Origin: Candidatus Heimdallarchaeota archaeon
GTDB taxonomy: Archaea; Asgardarchaeota; Heimdallarchaeia; JABLTI01
DNA length: 64,000 nt
Assembly (NCBI GenBank): GCA_019058165.1
Contig: JAHLVZ010000003.1
Coordinates: 1 to 64,000, forward strand
Direction of reading: 5' to 3'
The notes below the pieces were generated by a model, which was given only the letters and a program-made list of their open reading frames with translations, ran no database searches and had not been told where the DNA came from. A program made the position numbers and the translations under genes. Shown piece by piece: positions 1 to 9,054 of the stretch. The number at the start of each line of letters is the position of its first letter. Within the stretch, counting starts at the first letter, position 1.

Positions 1-88
1 CCTTTCTTATCGAGATTCAGAAAACAAAAGTTAGTAGAAAGTATATATCATAAATAGTTGTAATAATTTATGTTTTTGTTCTCACAAC

Positions 89-952
89 CTAGCTTCTTTT
101 TATACAATATATGTCATTATCTTTTGATCCTATTATTACTTCTAATGTTCCATCATCGAATGCTGCAGCTGTGACTGTAGCATCTGTTTCTGTATCTCCA
201 ACATATACATCCATGTATCTTGAATCAGCCCAGATGCGATCTGAGGAAAACGAGAATACCTGAACACTCGAGTAAGAAATATCAGAAATGGTTAGATTGT
301 CAATGTTTTCATTATCACAGTGTTTGTCGAGTCTAAACCAAACATCGTCACAACCAGTTCCGACCATTAAACCATTAAAAATAGTAATGTTACCGGAAGT
401 TGCACCTCCAGCAATGATAGAGCCATAAGTTGTTGAAGGGGTGCTGGCATCTTCAATCAATAAATAAGGATAAGTGTTTGAGTCGAAAGTTTGGTCTTCC
501 CAGAAGAAATATTCATTATCATTGGCATCGACATCTGTTGCATTATCAATCAAATAACTGGGATTGCCAAGAAAAGATGAAGCGCCAAGATTAATTTCTT
601 CTCCCCCGAATTGATCATCTCTTGGATCAACAGCCAGGTTACTGACATCATTAATAGAAAGAGTAGAGAGATCCATCGGTTTTAATCCTACGCCAAAACT
701 GAAGGTCCAAGAGCCATCAGCTTTGTTTGCTGAAAGAGGTGTTTTCCCATCAGCCATTAGTTTAGAAGCAACACTTGACTCATATGTAGTGAAATTACCT
801 AAGAATTTTATCCACATCTCAGGATAAAGAGTCACATCGTCATAATCCCCTAAAACTGCTTGCGCATCTTGAATAACAAAAGAGGCTAAAGCAATTGAAG
901 AGATACTAATGACAAATACGATTAAGGTTGCCTTTAGTGTTCGTTTTTTCAT
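89..952 (-). CDS. secreted protein with signal peptide, function unknown
   Basis: The 287-residue product begins with a basic stretch (MKKR) and a hydrophobic segment ending near AQA at residue 32, which looks like a signal peptide. The rest is hydrophilic, Asp/Ser/Thr-rich and without further membrane segments, so I expect an extracellular protein. The last 20 residues (DGTLEVIIGSKDNDIYCIK) resemble one blade of an FG-GAP or PQQ-type propeller. Only one such blade is visible, so this may be a shortened relative of a larger propeller protein. No lipobox or catalytic motif was seen. The family was not recognised. Confidence 0.7.
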   Translation of the reverse strand: MKKRTLKATLIVFVISISSIALASFVIQDAQAVLGDYDDVTLYPEMWIKFLGNFTTYESSVASKLMADGKTPLSANKADGSWTFSFGVGLKPMDLSTLSINDVSNLAVDPRDDQFGGEEINLGASSFLGNPSYLIDNATDVDANDNEYFFWEDQTFDSNTYPYLLIEDASTPSTTYGSIIAGGATSGNITIFNGLMVGTGCDDVWFRLDKHCDNENIDNLTISDISYSSVQVFSFSSDRIWADSRYMDVYVGDTETDATVTAAAFDDGTLEVIIGSKDNDIYCIKRS

Positions 953-1253
953 TTGAATAAACCTCCCGGGGGATCTTCTCTGGCCCTTAATTCGTTACAT
1001 GGAACAGGCCCATGCTGATTTTGATTTAACCGGAAGAGGTTCGAATTATGAAGACCCCCAGGTTGTTGTAATATACTAGAAAAAAGTGATTAAAAAGGTT
1101 TACGTACACTTGTACGGATACTAAATATCCTATATCCATATTACGTGTGAAATCAAGTTTATTTTCTATATTCTTGAAAAACTACTAATATCAGTAGTTG
1201 TAAGAAAATTAATGTAAAACAAGTGAGAAAAGGAATTATAACTGGGTGTCTAA
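953..1253. other. intergenic region between divergent genes
   Basis: About 300 bases separate two divergently transcribed genes. The left third is unusually GC-rich for this window (CCCGGGGG near 967-974) and contains a GGTTCGAAT string that does not fold into a tRNA. The right part is AT-rich and should carry the promoter of the membrane-protein gene on the plus strand. I see no convincing RNA gene or ORF here. Confidence 0.4.
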
Positions 1254-1820
1254 ATGAGAAAATTTTCTATCCCACTAGTAATCTTAGGAATAGTAGGTTT
1301 GCTTTTTGTTTCATTTGTTCCATTCATGGTTATGTCTTTACCAGATGAGAAGTTTGGTACTGAAGAAGGTCACATTTGGATTTACTTTAACGGTAGAGTG
1401 AAAATCGTTGAATTACCTCCTGATGATAAGATTACTACAGGAACTGACAGTAGTTACTGGGAATTCACTGAGGTAAAATATGGTCAATATATTCTAGCAT
1501 TAATTATTGGTGGAGCTTGTTTATTCCTTGTTGCCGGAGCATATAAAGTAATTAATCCTTTAAAAGAGGATAGAAGAATTAGTGCAGCCATGATGTTAAT
1601 TGGTGGAGTAGTAAGTTTAGGTGGAACACTTCTCTTCATGATATTTGTTAACAATCTCATAAATTATTTCGTTTATGATACGATATTGTATTATTACGGA
1701 TTTTACGGAGCACTAGGTATTTTCAGTCTTTACATTCTCATAGGGATTGTTTTATTGATCCAAGCACTCTTGAAACCCTATCAGGATTTAACTGATGATG
1801 ACCCACTAGGGATACTATAG
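1254..1820 (+). CDS. four-helix membrane protein, function unknown
   Basis: The 188-residue protein has a hydrophobic N-terminal segment (about residues 5-30), an outer loop of about 45 residues, and three more membrane segments near residues 78-100, 110-135 and 145-172. The C-terminal tail is acidic (DDDP). There are no Cys clusters or catalytic motifs. The gene stands alone. Its 3' end abuts the remains of a receiver-domain gene in another frame, so the last residues may have been reshaped by a rearrangement. The family was not recognised. Confidence 0.7.
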   Translation: MRKFSIPLVILGIVGLLFVSFVPFMVMSLPDEKFGTEEGHIWIYFNGRVKIVELPPDDKITTGTDSSYWEFTEVKYGQYILALIIGGACLFLVAGAYKVINPLKEDRRISAAMMLIGGVVSLGGTLLFMIFVNNLINYFVYDTILYYYGFYGALGIFSLYILIGIVLLIQALLKPYQDLTDDDPLGIL

Positions 1821-1957
1821 ATATAACAATGATTTGTGTCTCAGGATCGGAAATGTTTGACATAAAAGACCAGTGCATTGATGCTGGAACAAAGGCGTTT
1901 ATTCTCAAAGATAATTCTGAAGAATTCGTCAAAATTGTTGAAGAGATATTACAGTAA
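1802..1957 (+). pseudogene. 3' remnant of a response-regulator receiver domain
   Basis: A 51-codon stretch with no proper start, opening right after a TGA, reads ITMICVSGSEMFDIKDQC, then IDAGTKAFILKDN, then EEFVKIVEEILQ and a TAA stop. This order matches the end of a CheY-like receiver domain: beta-4 with its Ser/Thr, alpha-4, the A-G-A-x-x-[FY]-[IL]-x-K motif with the conserved Lys, and the last helix. The first half, with the phospho-acceptor Asp, is missing, and the frame runs into the end of the upstream membrane-protein gene. I read it as a decayed gene fragment. A short real peptide starting at ATG 1829 cannot be excluded. Confidence 0.5.
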
Positions 1958-2082
1958 TGCTTTGGTTAAAGTAACAAAAAAAAATTGTAAAAGAAAAACC
2001 AGGTAAGAGGGAAAAAGTAGTTGTTTCTTACCTGAGTTTCTCTTAATTTTTTGAGGGATATTCCAGACCAATTTAATGAGCT

Positions 2083-2799
2083 TTAAATCGAAGCTCCACA
2101 TTGTGAGCAATATCGGGTATCTTTAGGTGTTAACGGTGCACCACAAGATTGACAGAAAACACCGTCTTTTTTGTTTGTTGCAGGTTGCTCAGATACTTGA
2201 GGTTCTTCAGTAATACCTCTTCTTGCTCTTTTTTCTTGTTTTGCGTTGTAAACTGTAGTATGAATAAGTCTTGTTCCAAGACCTGTTGATCCAACTAATA
2301 ATATTATAGCCATAATTCCAGCAGCAATTATGTGTCCCCACGGTACTATTGTGACGTCAATTCTAGCTTCAACATCATACGGATTAGTATTGTATACTAT
2401 GAAATAATACATACCGTCATAAGGTACCTGTAAATTATTAACATCGACTCTTGAATCATCAAAATAAAATGTGGAATTCAAGATCCCCGGTTCAGTACCA
2501 TTTGTTGATATCCAGAGTTCAAAATCATTTTCGCGCATGATTGAGAAAATCACATCTGCACCATCATCGTAAATGCTCAAGTTTTCGGCATCAAAGTATA
2601 TATACAATCTTGCTCCTTCATTGATTTCAAAATTGAAGAGAATGTAATCCCCAGGAGCAATTTCTTCATAATAAGTATCATAGGATTTTACATTTCGTCC
2701 AATATTTATCCCTTCAATTGCTCCAACGATCAAGCTTCCAACTATTAGTAATAGCATAAAACCTGCGAAATCATTGAAGTATTTTTTTCTGTTGACCAT
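2083..2799 (-). CDS. membrane protein with outer beta domain and cytoplasmic zinc ribbon
   Basis: The 238-residue product has an N-terminal membrane segment (about residues 10-30), then an outer domain of about 125 residues with the alternating hydrophobic pattern of a PPC-like beta domain. A second membrane segment lies near residues 155-178 and a basic cytoplasmic linker follows. The C-terminus is a zinc ribbon (FCQSCGAPL...YCSQCGA, two CxxC pairs). It is divergent from the TrmB-family regulator across a short promoter region with inverted repeats, so the two may be co-regulated. The ligand and role are unknown. Confidence 0.75.
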   Translation of the reverse strand: MVNRKKYFNDFAGFMLLLIVGSLIVGAIEGINIGRNVKSYDTYYEEIAPGDYILFNFEINEGARLYIYFDAENLSIYDDGADVIFSIMRENDFELWISTNGTEPGILNSTFYFDDSRVDVNNLQVPYDGMYYFIVYNTNPYDVEARIDVTIVPWGHIIAAGIMAIILLVGSTGLGTRLIHTTVYNAKQEKRARRGITEEPQVSEQPATNKKDGVFCQSCGAPLTPKDTRYCSQCGASI

Positions 2800-2848
2800 T
2801 TTTTTTCGTTCTCCTCTTGAAAGTTACCATAATCAATAAATACTATTA

Positions 2849-2920
2849 GTTACTACTTGAGTAGTGACCTTTAAATATGTATGCGAATATATTATATTTA
2901 AAGAATTCCTTTCGAAGGAA
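2849..2920. promoter_or_regulatory. divergent promoter region with two inverted repeats and a TATA box
   Basis: GTTACTAC and GTAGTGAC (2849-2868) form an inverted repeat around TTGA with one mismatch. A TATA-like stretch lies at 2892-2902, about 40 bases before the regulator ATG at 2942. A second perfect inverted repeat, TTCCTT and AAGGAA around TCG, spans 2906-2920. TrmB-family proteins usually bind such dyads near the TATA box, so autoregulation and control of the divergent membrane gene are plausible but inferred. Confidence 0.45.
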
Positions 2921-2941
2921 AGAACACGATTAGTGGTAAAA

Positions 2942-3967
2942 ATGCAAATCGATGAAAAACTAGTTGAGGGTCTCACAAGGATTGGATTACAGAAATATCA
3001 AGCACAAGTATATATTGCAAGTGTTGTTTTGGGAGATGCCAGTGCTTATCTTATCGCTAAAGAATCCGGTGTTCCAAGATCCAAAGTTTATGAGGTATTA
3101 GATGGTTTAGTTGAACTCGGTTTCATGTCCAAAGTTCCTTCAGATAAAGGAATGCTATTCAGAGCCTTACCTCCTGAGAACACTATCGATAATGCCATTT
3201 CTAATATTGTAAGTACCATTGATGGTGTGAAGAAAGAAATTAAAGTTCTTCAAGAAGATCAACTAGGCAAATCATCCGATCCACCTATTGTAATTTTTAG
3301 TAATACAAGTTCTTTACTCGAGATGATTCAAGAAGGAGAGTTCTATGAGTCTTGGATTGATAATTCATTAGAAATCGCTTTGGATCTACGTAAGATTTTA
3401 TCTAAAAAGAAGTGCGAGATACATACTATTTCCAGTGCTGCACCATTGTCATTTATTCTTGGACCTACTGATTCATACTTTATACGTGGTAGAAATGGTA
3501 CCTTATTCATGATAAAATTCTCAAATAATATAATGCAACAAATCCTTGGCATGGTTGAAAAAACCAAGTCTGAAACAAAGGAAGAATTATCCAAAGATAG
3601 TGGAGTAAGGATAATACGTGAAACCGCCATTATGAGTTTAGTAGACAAAATCAAACTAGTTATTCCTGGGTATGATTGGAAAACAGAGAAAGTGCTCTTT
3701 TGGGGTACGGCTGAAAATATTTCAGGAGCATTTGCCAGTAAAACACCCTGTGATTGTTTCATCACTGAAACCCGATTATTAATTAGTGCCGATGATGGAC
3801 GTGTCTGGGCTAGAGCGATAAAGTTCATACAAAATTTGGAATTGAAAGATAGTACTATAAAACTCACTTTTGGGAAAGTTGGGGGAACAGAAGTTCTTAC
3901 AATTAGATCTATTGCTTATGCAATCGTTATTAGTAATCTAATAAGTTTCATCCTAAAGAAGAAATAA
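2942..3967 (+). CDS. TrmB-family transcriptional regulator
   Basis: From ATG 2942 the product is 341 residues. The N-terminus is a winged-helix domain (LTRIGLQKYQAQVYIASVVLG, AYLIAKESGVPRSKVYEVLDGLVELGFM) typical of TrmB. A short coiled linker and a C-terminal effector-type alpha/beta domain follow, ending with a possible hydrophobic helix. The frame stays open to an ATG at 2864, but the TATA box at 2892-2902 lies inside that extension, so I prefer 2942 (or GTG 2933). TrmB proteins often sense sugars, but no ligand can be named here. Confidence 0.85.
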   Translation: MQIDEKLVEGLTRIGLQKYQAQVYIASVVLGDASAYLIAKESGVPRSKVYEVLDGLVELGFMSKVPSDKGMLFRALPPENTIDNAISNIVSTIDGVKKEIKVLQEDQLGKSSDPPIVIFSNTSSLLEMIQEGEFYESWIDNSLEIALDLRKILSKKKCEIHTISSAAPLSFILGPTDSYFIRGRNGTLFMIKFSNNIMQQILGMVEKTKSETKEELSKDSGVRIIRETAIMSLVDKIKLVIPGYDWKTEKVLFWGTAENISGAFASKTPCDCFITETRLLISADDGRVWARAIKFIQNLELKDSTIKLTFGKVGGTEVLTIRSIAYAIVISNLISFILKKK

Positions 3968-4035
3968 TTATGAGCAACAAGGGAAACTGTAAATAACTCT
4001 TAGAGAGATTATTTTTTAGTTGAAGGGTTATTACA

Positions 4036-6486
4036 ATGATTCCTAAACATTCACAAAAATTAGGCTTTCTTGTTACTCATGGAACAGATACTATGTCATG
4101 GGGATTAAGTGCTATCAGATATATGTTGAAGAATATACCATCTAATGTAGCAATTACTGGATCACAAGTTCCTTTGAGTCTTAAATTCTCTTCTTCAGAT
4201 GTGTATCCGAATGTAGAAAATTCTATCAAATTATTAACGCAATTAACTGGACCAGAAATATTCGTTGTTTTCAATAATGGTCAAGCTGCTTTCCAAGATA
4301 CCTTATGGAAATTTGATAAGTGGTCCCCGGATGCTTTTAGAGGAGAGGAACTTGCGAAAATAGCTCTTGATGAAATCATCATTCGAGGAAGATCCTATCC
4401 ATTAAATCTTAATCGAAAATTGGATAAATTATTCCTAATTAGGACAGGTGGAACGATAGAATCTGAGGAATCAGAAGGAGGTTTCCTAACTCCTACTGGT
4501 AATCTGATTACAGAATTTATTTCGGAGAAATTCAAACAGTTCTACGATGAGTTCATACCAATTTCTTTAATGGCTATTGATTCATCAGATATGATTCTTA
4601 AATCTTGGAAATCAATTGCGAGAAAAATTGCTGTAGAATGCCAAAAAGCTAATTATACAACTTTCTGTGATGATAATTTTAATCCACGAGTCCAAATCGT
4701 TTCTACATCACCCTTAATGACTGAACAAGATTACTTTGATGCTTTTGAAAAAGCTGATGGAATAATTTTGAATGCTTTTGGTAGTGGAACTATAAACACT
4801 GAAAAAGATTCAGGATTTTCACCATTACCTGCAATTGAACATGCAATAAAAAATGGCAAGATAGTAGTTATTGCTTCCCATACTCCTTTTGGCACACAAG
4901 ATTTCATATACCAAAATGCTTGGGAACCAATTAGAGTAGGAGCCATTCCTGCGGGAGATTTCAGTATAGCTCATTGCCAAATAAAGTTATCATATCTGTT
5001 AGGTCATAAAAAAGAAATCGAAAAGGTAGCGAAAAAACACAAAATACCACTAAGTAATTTTATCAAAATTGCATTTCTTTCTGGTGTTGATTTTAGGTCA
5101 TATTCTAGTAGGAAAAAATTTGAAGAATTAATAAAATATCAGATTCCCTTAAAAGATCCATTCTTTAATTTGCCATTTGAAATGGGTCTTCATAAAATCA
5201 TTGCGTTTCTCGAGAGAAAACAAACACAACAAATAACAATTCAATCAATAGAAGCTTTTGAATTAGCATTTGAAAAATACTTCAAAAACCCAAATAAGAG
5301 AAATAAATGGGCAATAATATTAAAACCAGATACAGTTGTCGGATCCAATAAATGGGGGGAACTTGTGGATGCATCTAAAAATCTCGCAACAATAACGAAT
5401 GAGCTTTTAGATTGGAATATTGTTGTTCTCGAATTATCTGAGATTAATTATCAGCATTTACTAGAGAGAATAGAACAATTATGTGATAAAGAAACATTTG
5501 GTGATTTTCTCAGATCCTTTAGGTATGTCATTGTTGAAGGTGGAAGGCAATCATTATATGATTCCGGAAGTTTTGACCAAGTGTCTAATGGCAATTTTTC
5601 CAAAAAAGATTTTCTTCATTTACTTAGGAGTATCATGTTTTCTAGAAACAAAGCTGGATCAAATCCTACACTTTTTCTGTGTTTAGGACATCAAGGATAT
5701 GCTGAAATGCTTCGAGATTATCTGGAGCAGCTAGTTAAAGACAAGAAGAAAATCGGAAAATTACTCGAGAAATATGACATAAAAGCAAAAGAACACTTTC
5801 TTGAGATAATTGAAAAGATAAACTCAGTTGGAACAAATATAATTGTTAAAAGAAGAAACCAAGAAATTGTTGCTTCGGGTTTTAAGGATCAATACTTTGC
5901 AGTGAAATTAAATGAATTACCTGAAATTGGTTTAAAGAAATTACTTGTTTACAAACCTTCAAAGAATATTGTTCCAGATGAATTACTAAAAGCATATCAG
6001 AAAATTGCTAAACTACATGTTGGTTTACTCGAGGATTTCTACGAATTAGAAACACTCGATATTGCCATGCTTCATGGTGACGAAGTGAATGAGGAAGCAA
6101 TTTTGTTTCTTAACTGGGCCTTGAGTCTTTTAGCTAATTTCTCAAGAGTACATTACAAAGTACTACTAAAAGAATCACAATTATGTGAAATTACCAATTT
6201 ACCTATTGGATTAGAAATACCCAGTTCAACTGCTTATAGTATTGAAGAAGATAAACAAGATACATTAACTGAAATAGCAGGATTTGTTGTCTATTATTAC
6301 AATCCTAATACTGGAATCGTGAAGAGAGATTATACTCTACAATTTCACCCAGAGCTATTTGAAGAAATCAGAATTCTGCAAAAAAGAGATTTTGAAAGCA
6401 AAACCCTTCTGGAATTATCTGATGGAATCCAACTCTTACTCTCATGCTTACAAGCTGGTTTCATTGAAACATCAAAGAAGTTCTAG
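4036..6486 (+). CDS. fusion: rearranged asparaginase domain plus class I glutamine amidotransferase-like domain
   Basis: 816 residues. Residues 14-105 carry the second half of a type I asparaginase N-domain (HGTDT at 15-19, then ITGSQVP and NVENSI). Only afterwards comes the first half: TGGTI at 137-141 with the nucleophile-type Thr140, then DSSDM and WKSIARKI. The asparaginase C-domain follows (FGSGTI, VIASHTPFG). In normal asparaginases the TGGTI half comes first, so the domain looks circularly permuted. From about residue 425 a second region contains CLGHQ (Cys549) and FHPEL (His771, Glu773), the nucleophile and His-x-Glu of class I glutamine amidotransferases. Both active sites look complete. 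Substrate unknown. A GAAGGG site precedes the ATG. Confidence 0.75.
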   Translation: MIPKHSQKLGFLVTHGTDTMSWGLSAIRYMLKNIPSNVAITGSQVPLSLKFSSSDVYPNVENSIKLLTQLTGPEIFVVFNNGQAAFQDTLWKFDKWSPDAFRGEELAKIALDEIIIRGRSYPLNLNRKLDKLFLIRTGGTIESEESEGGFLTPTGNLITEFISEKFKQFYDEFIPISLMAIDSSDMILKSWKSIARKIAVECQKANYTTFCDDNFNPRVQIVSTSPLMTEQDYFDAFEKADGIILNAFGSGTINTEKDSGFSPLPAIEHAIKNGKIVVIASHTPFGTQDFIYQNAWEPIRVGAIPAGDFSIAHCQIKLSYLLGHKKEIEKVAKKHKIPLSNFIKIAFLSGVDFRSYSSRKKFEELIKYQIPLKDPFFNLPFEMGLHKIIAFLERKQTQQITIQSIEAFELAFEKYFKNPNKRNKWAIILKPDTVVGSNKWGELVDASKNLATITNELLDWNIVVLELSEINYQHLLERIEQLCDKETFGDFLRSFRYVIVEGGRQSLYDSGSFDQVSNGNFSKKDFLHLLRSIMFSRNKAGSNPTLFLCLGHQGYAEMLRDYLEQLVKDKKKIGKLLEKYDIKAKEHFLEIIEKINSVGTNIIVKRRNQEIVASGFKDQYFAVKLNELPEIGLKKLLVYKPSKNIVPDELLKAYQKIAKLHVGLLEDFYELETLDIAMLHGDEVNEEAILFLNWALSLLANFSRVHYKVLLKESQLCEITNLPIGLEIPSSTAYSIEEDKQDTLTEIAGFVVYYYNPNTGIVKRDYTLQFHPELFEEIRILQKRDFESKTLLELSDGIQLLLSCLQAGFIETSKKF

Positions 6487-7166
6487 CTTTTCGCTTCTTT
6501 TTTCTCTTCATCTGTTGGTTTCCTAGCAACAATCCAAACGTATCCTCTAAGATCTCCAGGTCTGAGAAGTCTTTCATCACGCCCGACACTTAATAGAGTC
6601 CAACCTTCAAATATTTCTCTTAATTCCTTTTCATAAATGAATTTCATTGGGGGATCTGTATCAAAGTGAGGTGGAATGTTTCCGGAATAGGCAACAAAAC
6701 CTCCTGGTTTTATTGCAGCAGCTATTTCTTTCAATTTCGGTACTGCTTCATCAAATAAATACTGAAGAACTTGTACTGCTACTATGATATCATAGCTTTC
6801 TGGCTCCAAAGGAAAAGCTTCAATATTTTTCTGTTCTGTTCTTAGTTGTTTTTCTAAGCCTAATGTTCTTGCTCTTTTATTGGTAATTTCTATGGCACTT
6901 TCTAAAGCATCAATAGCATAAACATCACAACCAAGATGTGCAAGAAAGCAAGCATAGCGACCATCACCACAACCAAGATCTAAAGCTTGTAATCCTTCAC
7001 CTTTCCCAAAGATGTTCGCGCCTACAACTTGGACAGGAGGGGTGATGAAGGATAAATCTTGAAGAATTTTCTCAGAACCTTCTAGAATTTTTTTATGATA
7101 ATTGTCCCAACCAGTCATCCATTTATCTGGAGCAGGAACGTCTAACCAATTTTTCTCAGAATCCAT
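6483..7166 (-). CDS. class I SAM-dependent methyltransferase
   Basis: 227 residues with a Rossmann-type methyltransferase fold. Motif I is LDLGCGDGRYACFL near residue 68, followed by the acidic end of beta-2 (VYAIDA). Motif IV-like YDIIVAVQVLQYL and the post-I segments LKEIAAAIKPGGF are also clear. The C-terminal strand pair (WTLLSVGRDERL...GYVWIVARK) is typical of the family. The substrate cannot be inferred. Its 3' end overlaps the convergent asparaginase-fusion gene by 4 bases. Confidence 0.85.
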   Translation of the reverse strand: MDSEKNWLDVPAPDKWMTGWDNYHKKILEGSEKILQDLSFITPPVQVVGANIFGKGEGLQALDLGCGDGRYACFLAHLGCDVYAIDALESAIEITNKRARTLGLEKQLRTEQKNIEAFPLEPESYDIIVAVQVLQYLFDEAVPKLKEIAAAIKPGGFVAYSGNIPPHFDTDPPMKFIYEKELREIFEGWTLLSVGRDERLLRPGDLRGYVWIVARKPTDEEKKEAKS

Positions 7167-7280
7167 TATTTAACCCAAGAAATAAACCTCTACTAACTAT
7201 TTTAAGAGAAGCTAAACTCTTGGAAATTTTACAAAATAATTTATTAGTTCTATAGGTAGCAATTATACTGTGATGAGGAA

Positions 7281-9026
7281 ATGAGTTGGTTTAAAGAAAA
7301 AGAAAATTTGTACAAATTTCTTGTGATTTTTGGAGTAGTTATGTGTGTTCTCCCGATTACGACACAAGTTATTTCAGATTACCGCTTAAGAGACAATCAA
7401 ACAATTATTTTTACTGATTTAAATGGAAACTCAATTTTTAACAAATACTACCCAGGAGACAGGAATTTTGGAGTCATGATATTTCATGGAATGGGTAATG
7501 ATCAAACATCTTTTGATTTGTACACTTCGCAATTTTCTCAGCAAGGATTCCATGTTTTTGGAACAGATTTCTCCGGTCATAGCAGATCATCTGGATTAAT
7601 TCCATCCGGGAATAATAGTGCCAATGAACTAGCTTTACAGGTTCTTAGAGCAAAAACCGAATTCAAAGAAGTTTCTGGTCTTGAGGATTCTGAGATTTTC
7701 ATGCTCGGACACAGCATGGGAGCACGTGGTGTTATGAAATCTACTACTATTGACAGCAATCCTGTTAATGGTTGTATTTTGCTTGGACCAGCACTACACG
7801 TAAGTGATAATAATGAAACATCAAGTTGGGTAGATGAATTAGGACCAACAAATCCTCTAACAAACATCTTAATTGTAACTGGTGCATGGGAAGATGTTGC
7901 ACCCCCACCAGAAGCAATGAATCTTTATTATAAATTATCAAATGAGACTGATATTATCAAACCTCAATCAACCTATCGATTAACACCAGAAGGATTAGTT
8001 AAGGAGATTACTATTCTAAAATACTTGACTCATACACACGAAACTATGAGTATTAGATCTGTTATGTGGATAGCGAATTGGATTGAAAGAATAGTTCAGG
8101 ATAAACATCCGTCAAATCCACTTATCACACCAGAAGAATATGAACAATGGCTTATAGCATTTGACTTTCTAGATTTCCGCATATGGCTTCTTTTAATGGA
8201 ACTAGGAGGTATTTTTGTTGTATTAATTTTTGGAACCAAATTATTAACCCTAAAACAAAAAGAGCTTTCTGTAGTTGTAAAAGAAGAGAAAGAAGTAGCG
8301 GATCAACAATCCGAAACTCCAGAATTAGCAATTACTAATATAAGGAAATTTATTGGGTATAAACTCTTAATTTGGTTGGGTGCTGCAGTTATCGCACTTA
8401 TACTAGCACTAAATCTAGCAAATTTACCGAATGGCATTCCATACTTCACTTTACTATTTATTTGTCCGATTTCTGGATACGGTTTCATGATGTTAATTCT
8501 TTATTCCATAGATAAAATGCCAGGTTTAGTAGGTAAATGGCGCCCAAAAATAAAACAGATAAAAGAAAACATGAATTGGCGAATAATACTATTCGGATTA
8601 GTAGTTTTTGGAATCATTACAGCTGTTTTTACTTATTTTATCAGCTCATCTTTGTATCATGTTTTTCCAATGAATATTCGACTACTCTGGTTAGTTATCT
8701 TTACAGTTTTAGCAGTACCAGGTTTCTACTTCTTACAAATAGAAACAAAACTCATTCGCAATTATTCTGAGGTTAAAGATTACCACACAAAACTGAATTC
8801 AATTGCATTCCTTGCACCGTTTATTATAGGTAGTTTGTATATCTTATTTAGTGGAACAATCATTTACCTTGTTGATGCTCTTAATGATCTAATGATTCTC
8901 TCATTAATCATCTTAGTTGGTAATCTAATGCAGAGAATCTGGAAAAAACCATTCTTGACAGCACTTTTACAATCGTTTCTATTATTCTTCCTCTTATTAC
9001 CTCGAGGCCAAATGACAATTATGTAA
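7281..9026 (+). CDS. membrane-anchored alpha/beta hydrolase with multi-helix C-terminal domain
   Basis: 581 residues. An N-terminal membrane helix (about 12-30) is followed by an alpha/beta hydrolase domain: FHGMGND oxyanion region, GTDFSGHSRSSG, and the nucleophile elbow GHSMG with Ser145. A candidate acid lies in the VTGAWEDV region and the candidate His is in THTHETM near residue 255. The C-terminal half (from about 300) has some seven or eight hydrophobic segments. The catalytic domain is predicted to lie outside the membrane. Substrate unknown; lipid or peptide ester cleavage is possible. The start ATG follows GAGGAA closely. Confidence 0.75.
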   Translation: MSWFKEKENLYKFLVIFGVVMCVLPITTQVISDYRLRDNQTIIFTDLNGNSIFNKYYPGDRNFGVMIFHGMGNDQTSFDLYTSQFSQQGFHVFGTDFSGHSRSSGLIPSGNNSANELALQVLRAKTEFKEVSGLEDSEIFMLGHSMGARGVMKSTTIDSNPVNGCILLGPALHVSDNNETSSWVDELGPTNPLTNILIVTGAWEDVAPPPEAMNLYYKLSNETDIIKPQSTYRLTPEGLVKEITILKYLTHTHETMSIRSVMWIANWIERIVQDKHPSNPLITPEEYEQWLIAFDFLDFRIWLLLMELGGIFVVLIFGTKLLTLKQKELSVVVKEEKEVADQQSETPELAITNIRKFIGYKLLIWLGAAVIALILALNLANLPNGIPYFTLLFICPISGYGFMMLILYSIDKMPGLVGKWRPKIKQIKENMNWRIILFGLVVFGIITAVFTYFISSSLYHVFPMNIRLLWLVIFTVLAVPGFYFLQIETKLIRNYSEVKDYHTKLNSIAFLAPFIIGSLYILFSGTIIYLVDALNDLMILSLIILVGNLMQRIWKKPFLTALLQSFLLFFLLLPRGQMTIM

Positions 9027-9054
9027 TAGAAAAAAAAATAGTTGAAAACAAGAA

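Noticed and set aside
985-1065. GGTTCGAAT string with GC-rich sequence nearby, like a tRNA T-arm
   Set aside because: The bases on either side do not pair as a T-stem, and no acceptor or anticodon stem can be drawn.
3343-3867. Long open frame of 174 codons antisense to the TrmB gene
   Set aside because: It lies wholly inside a well-supported gene on the other strand and has no domain or ribosome site.
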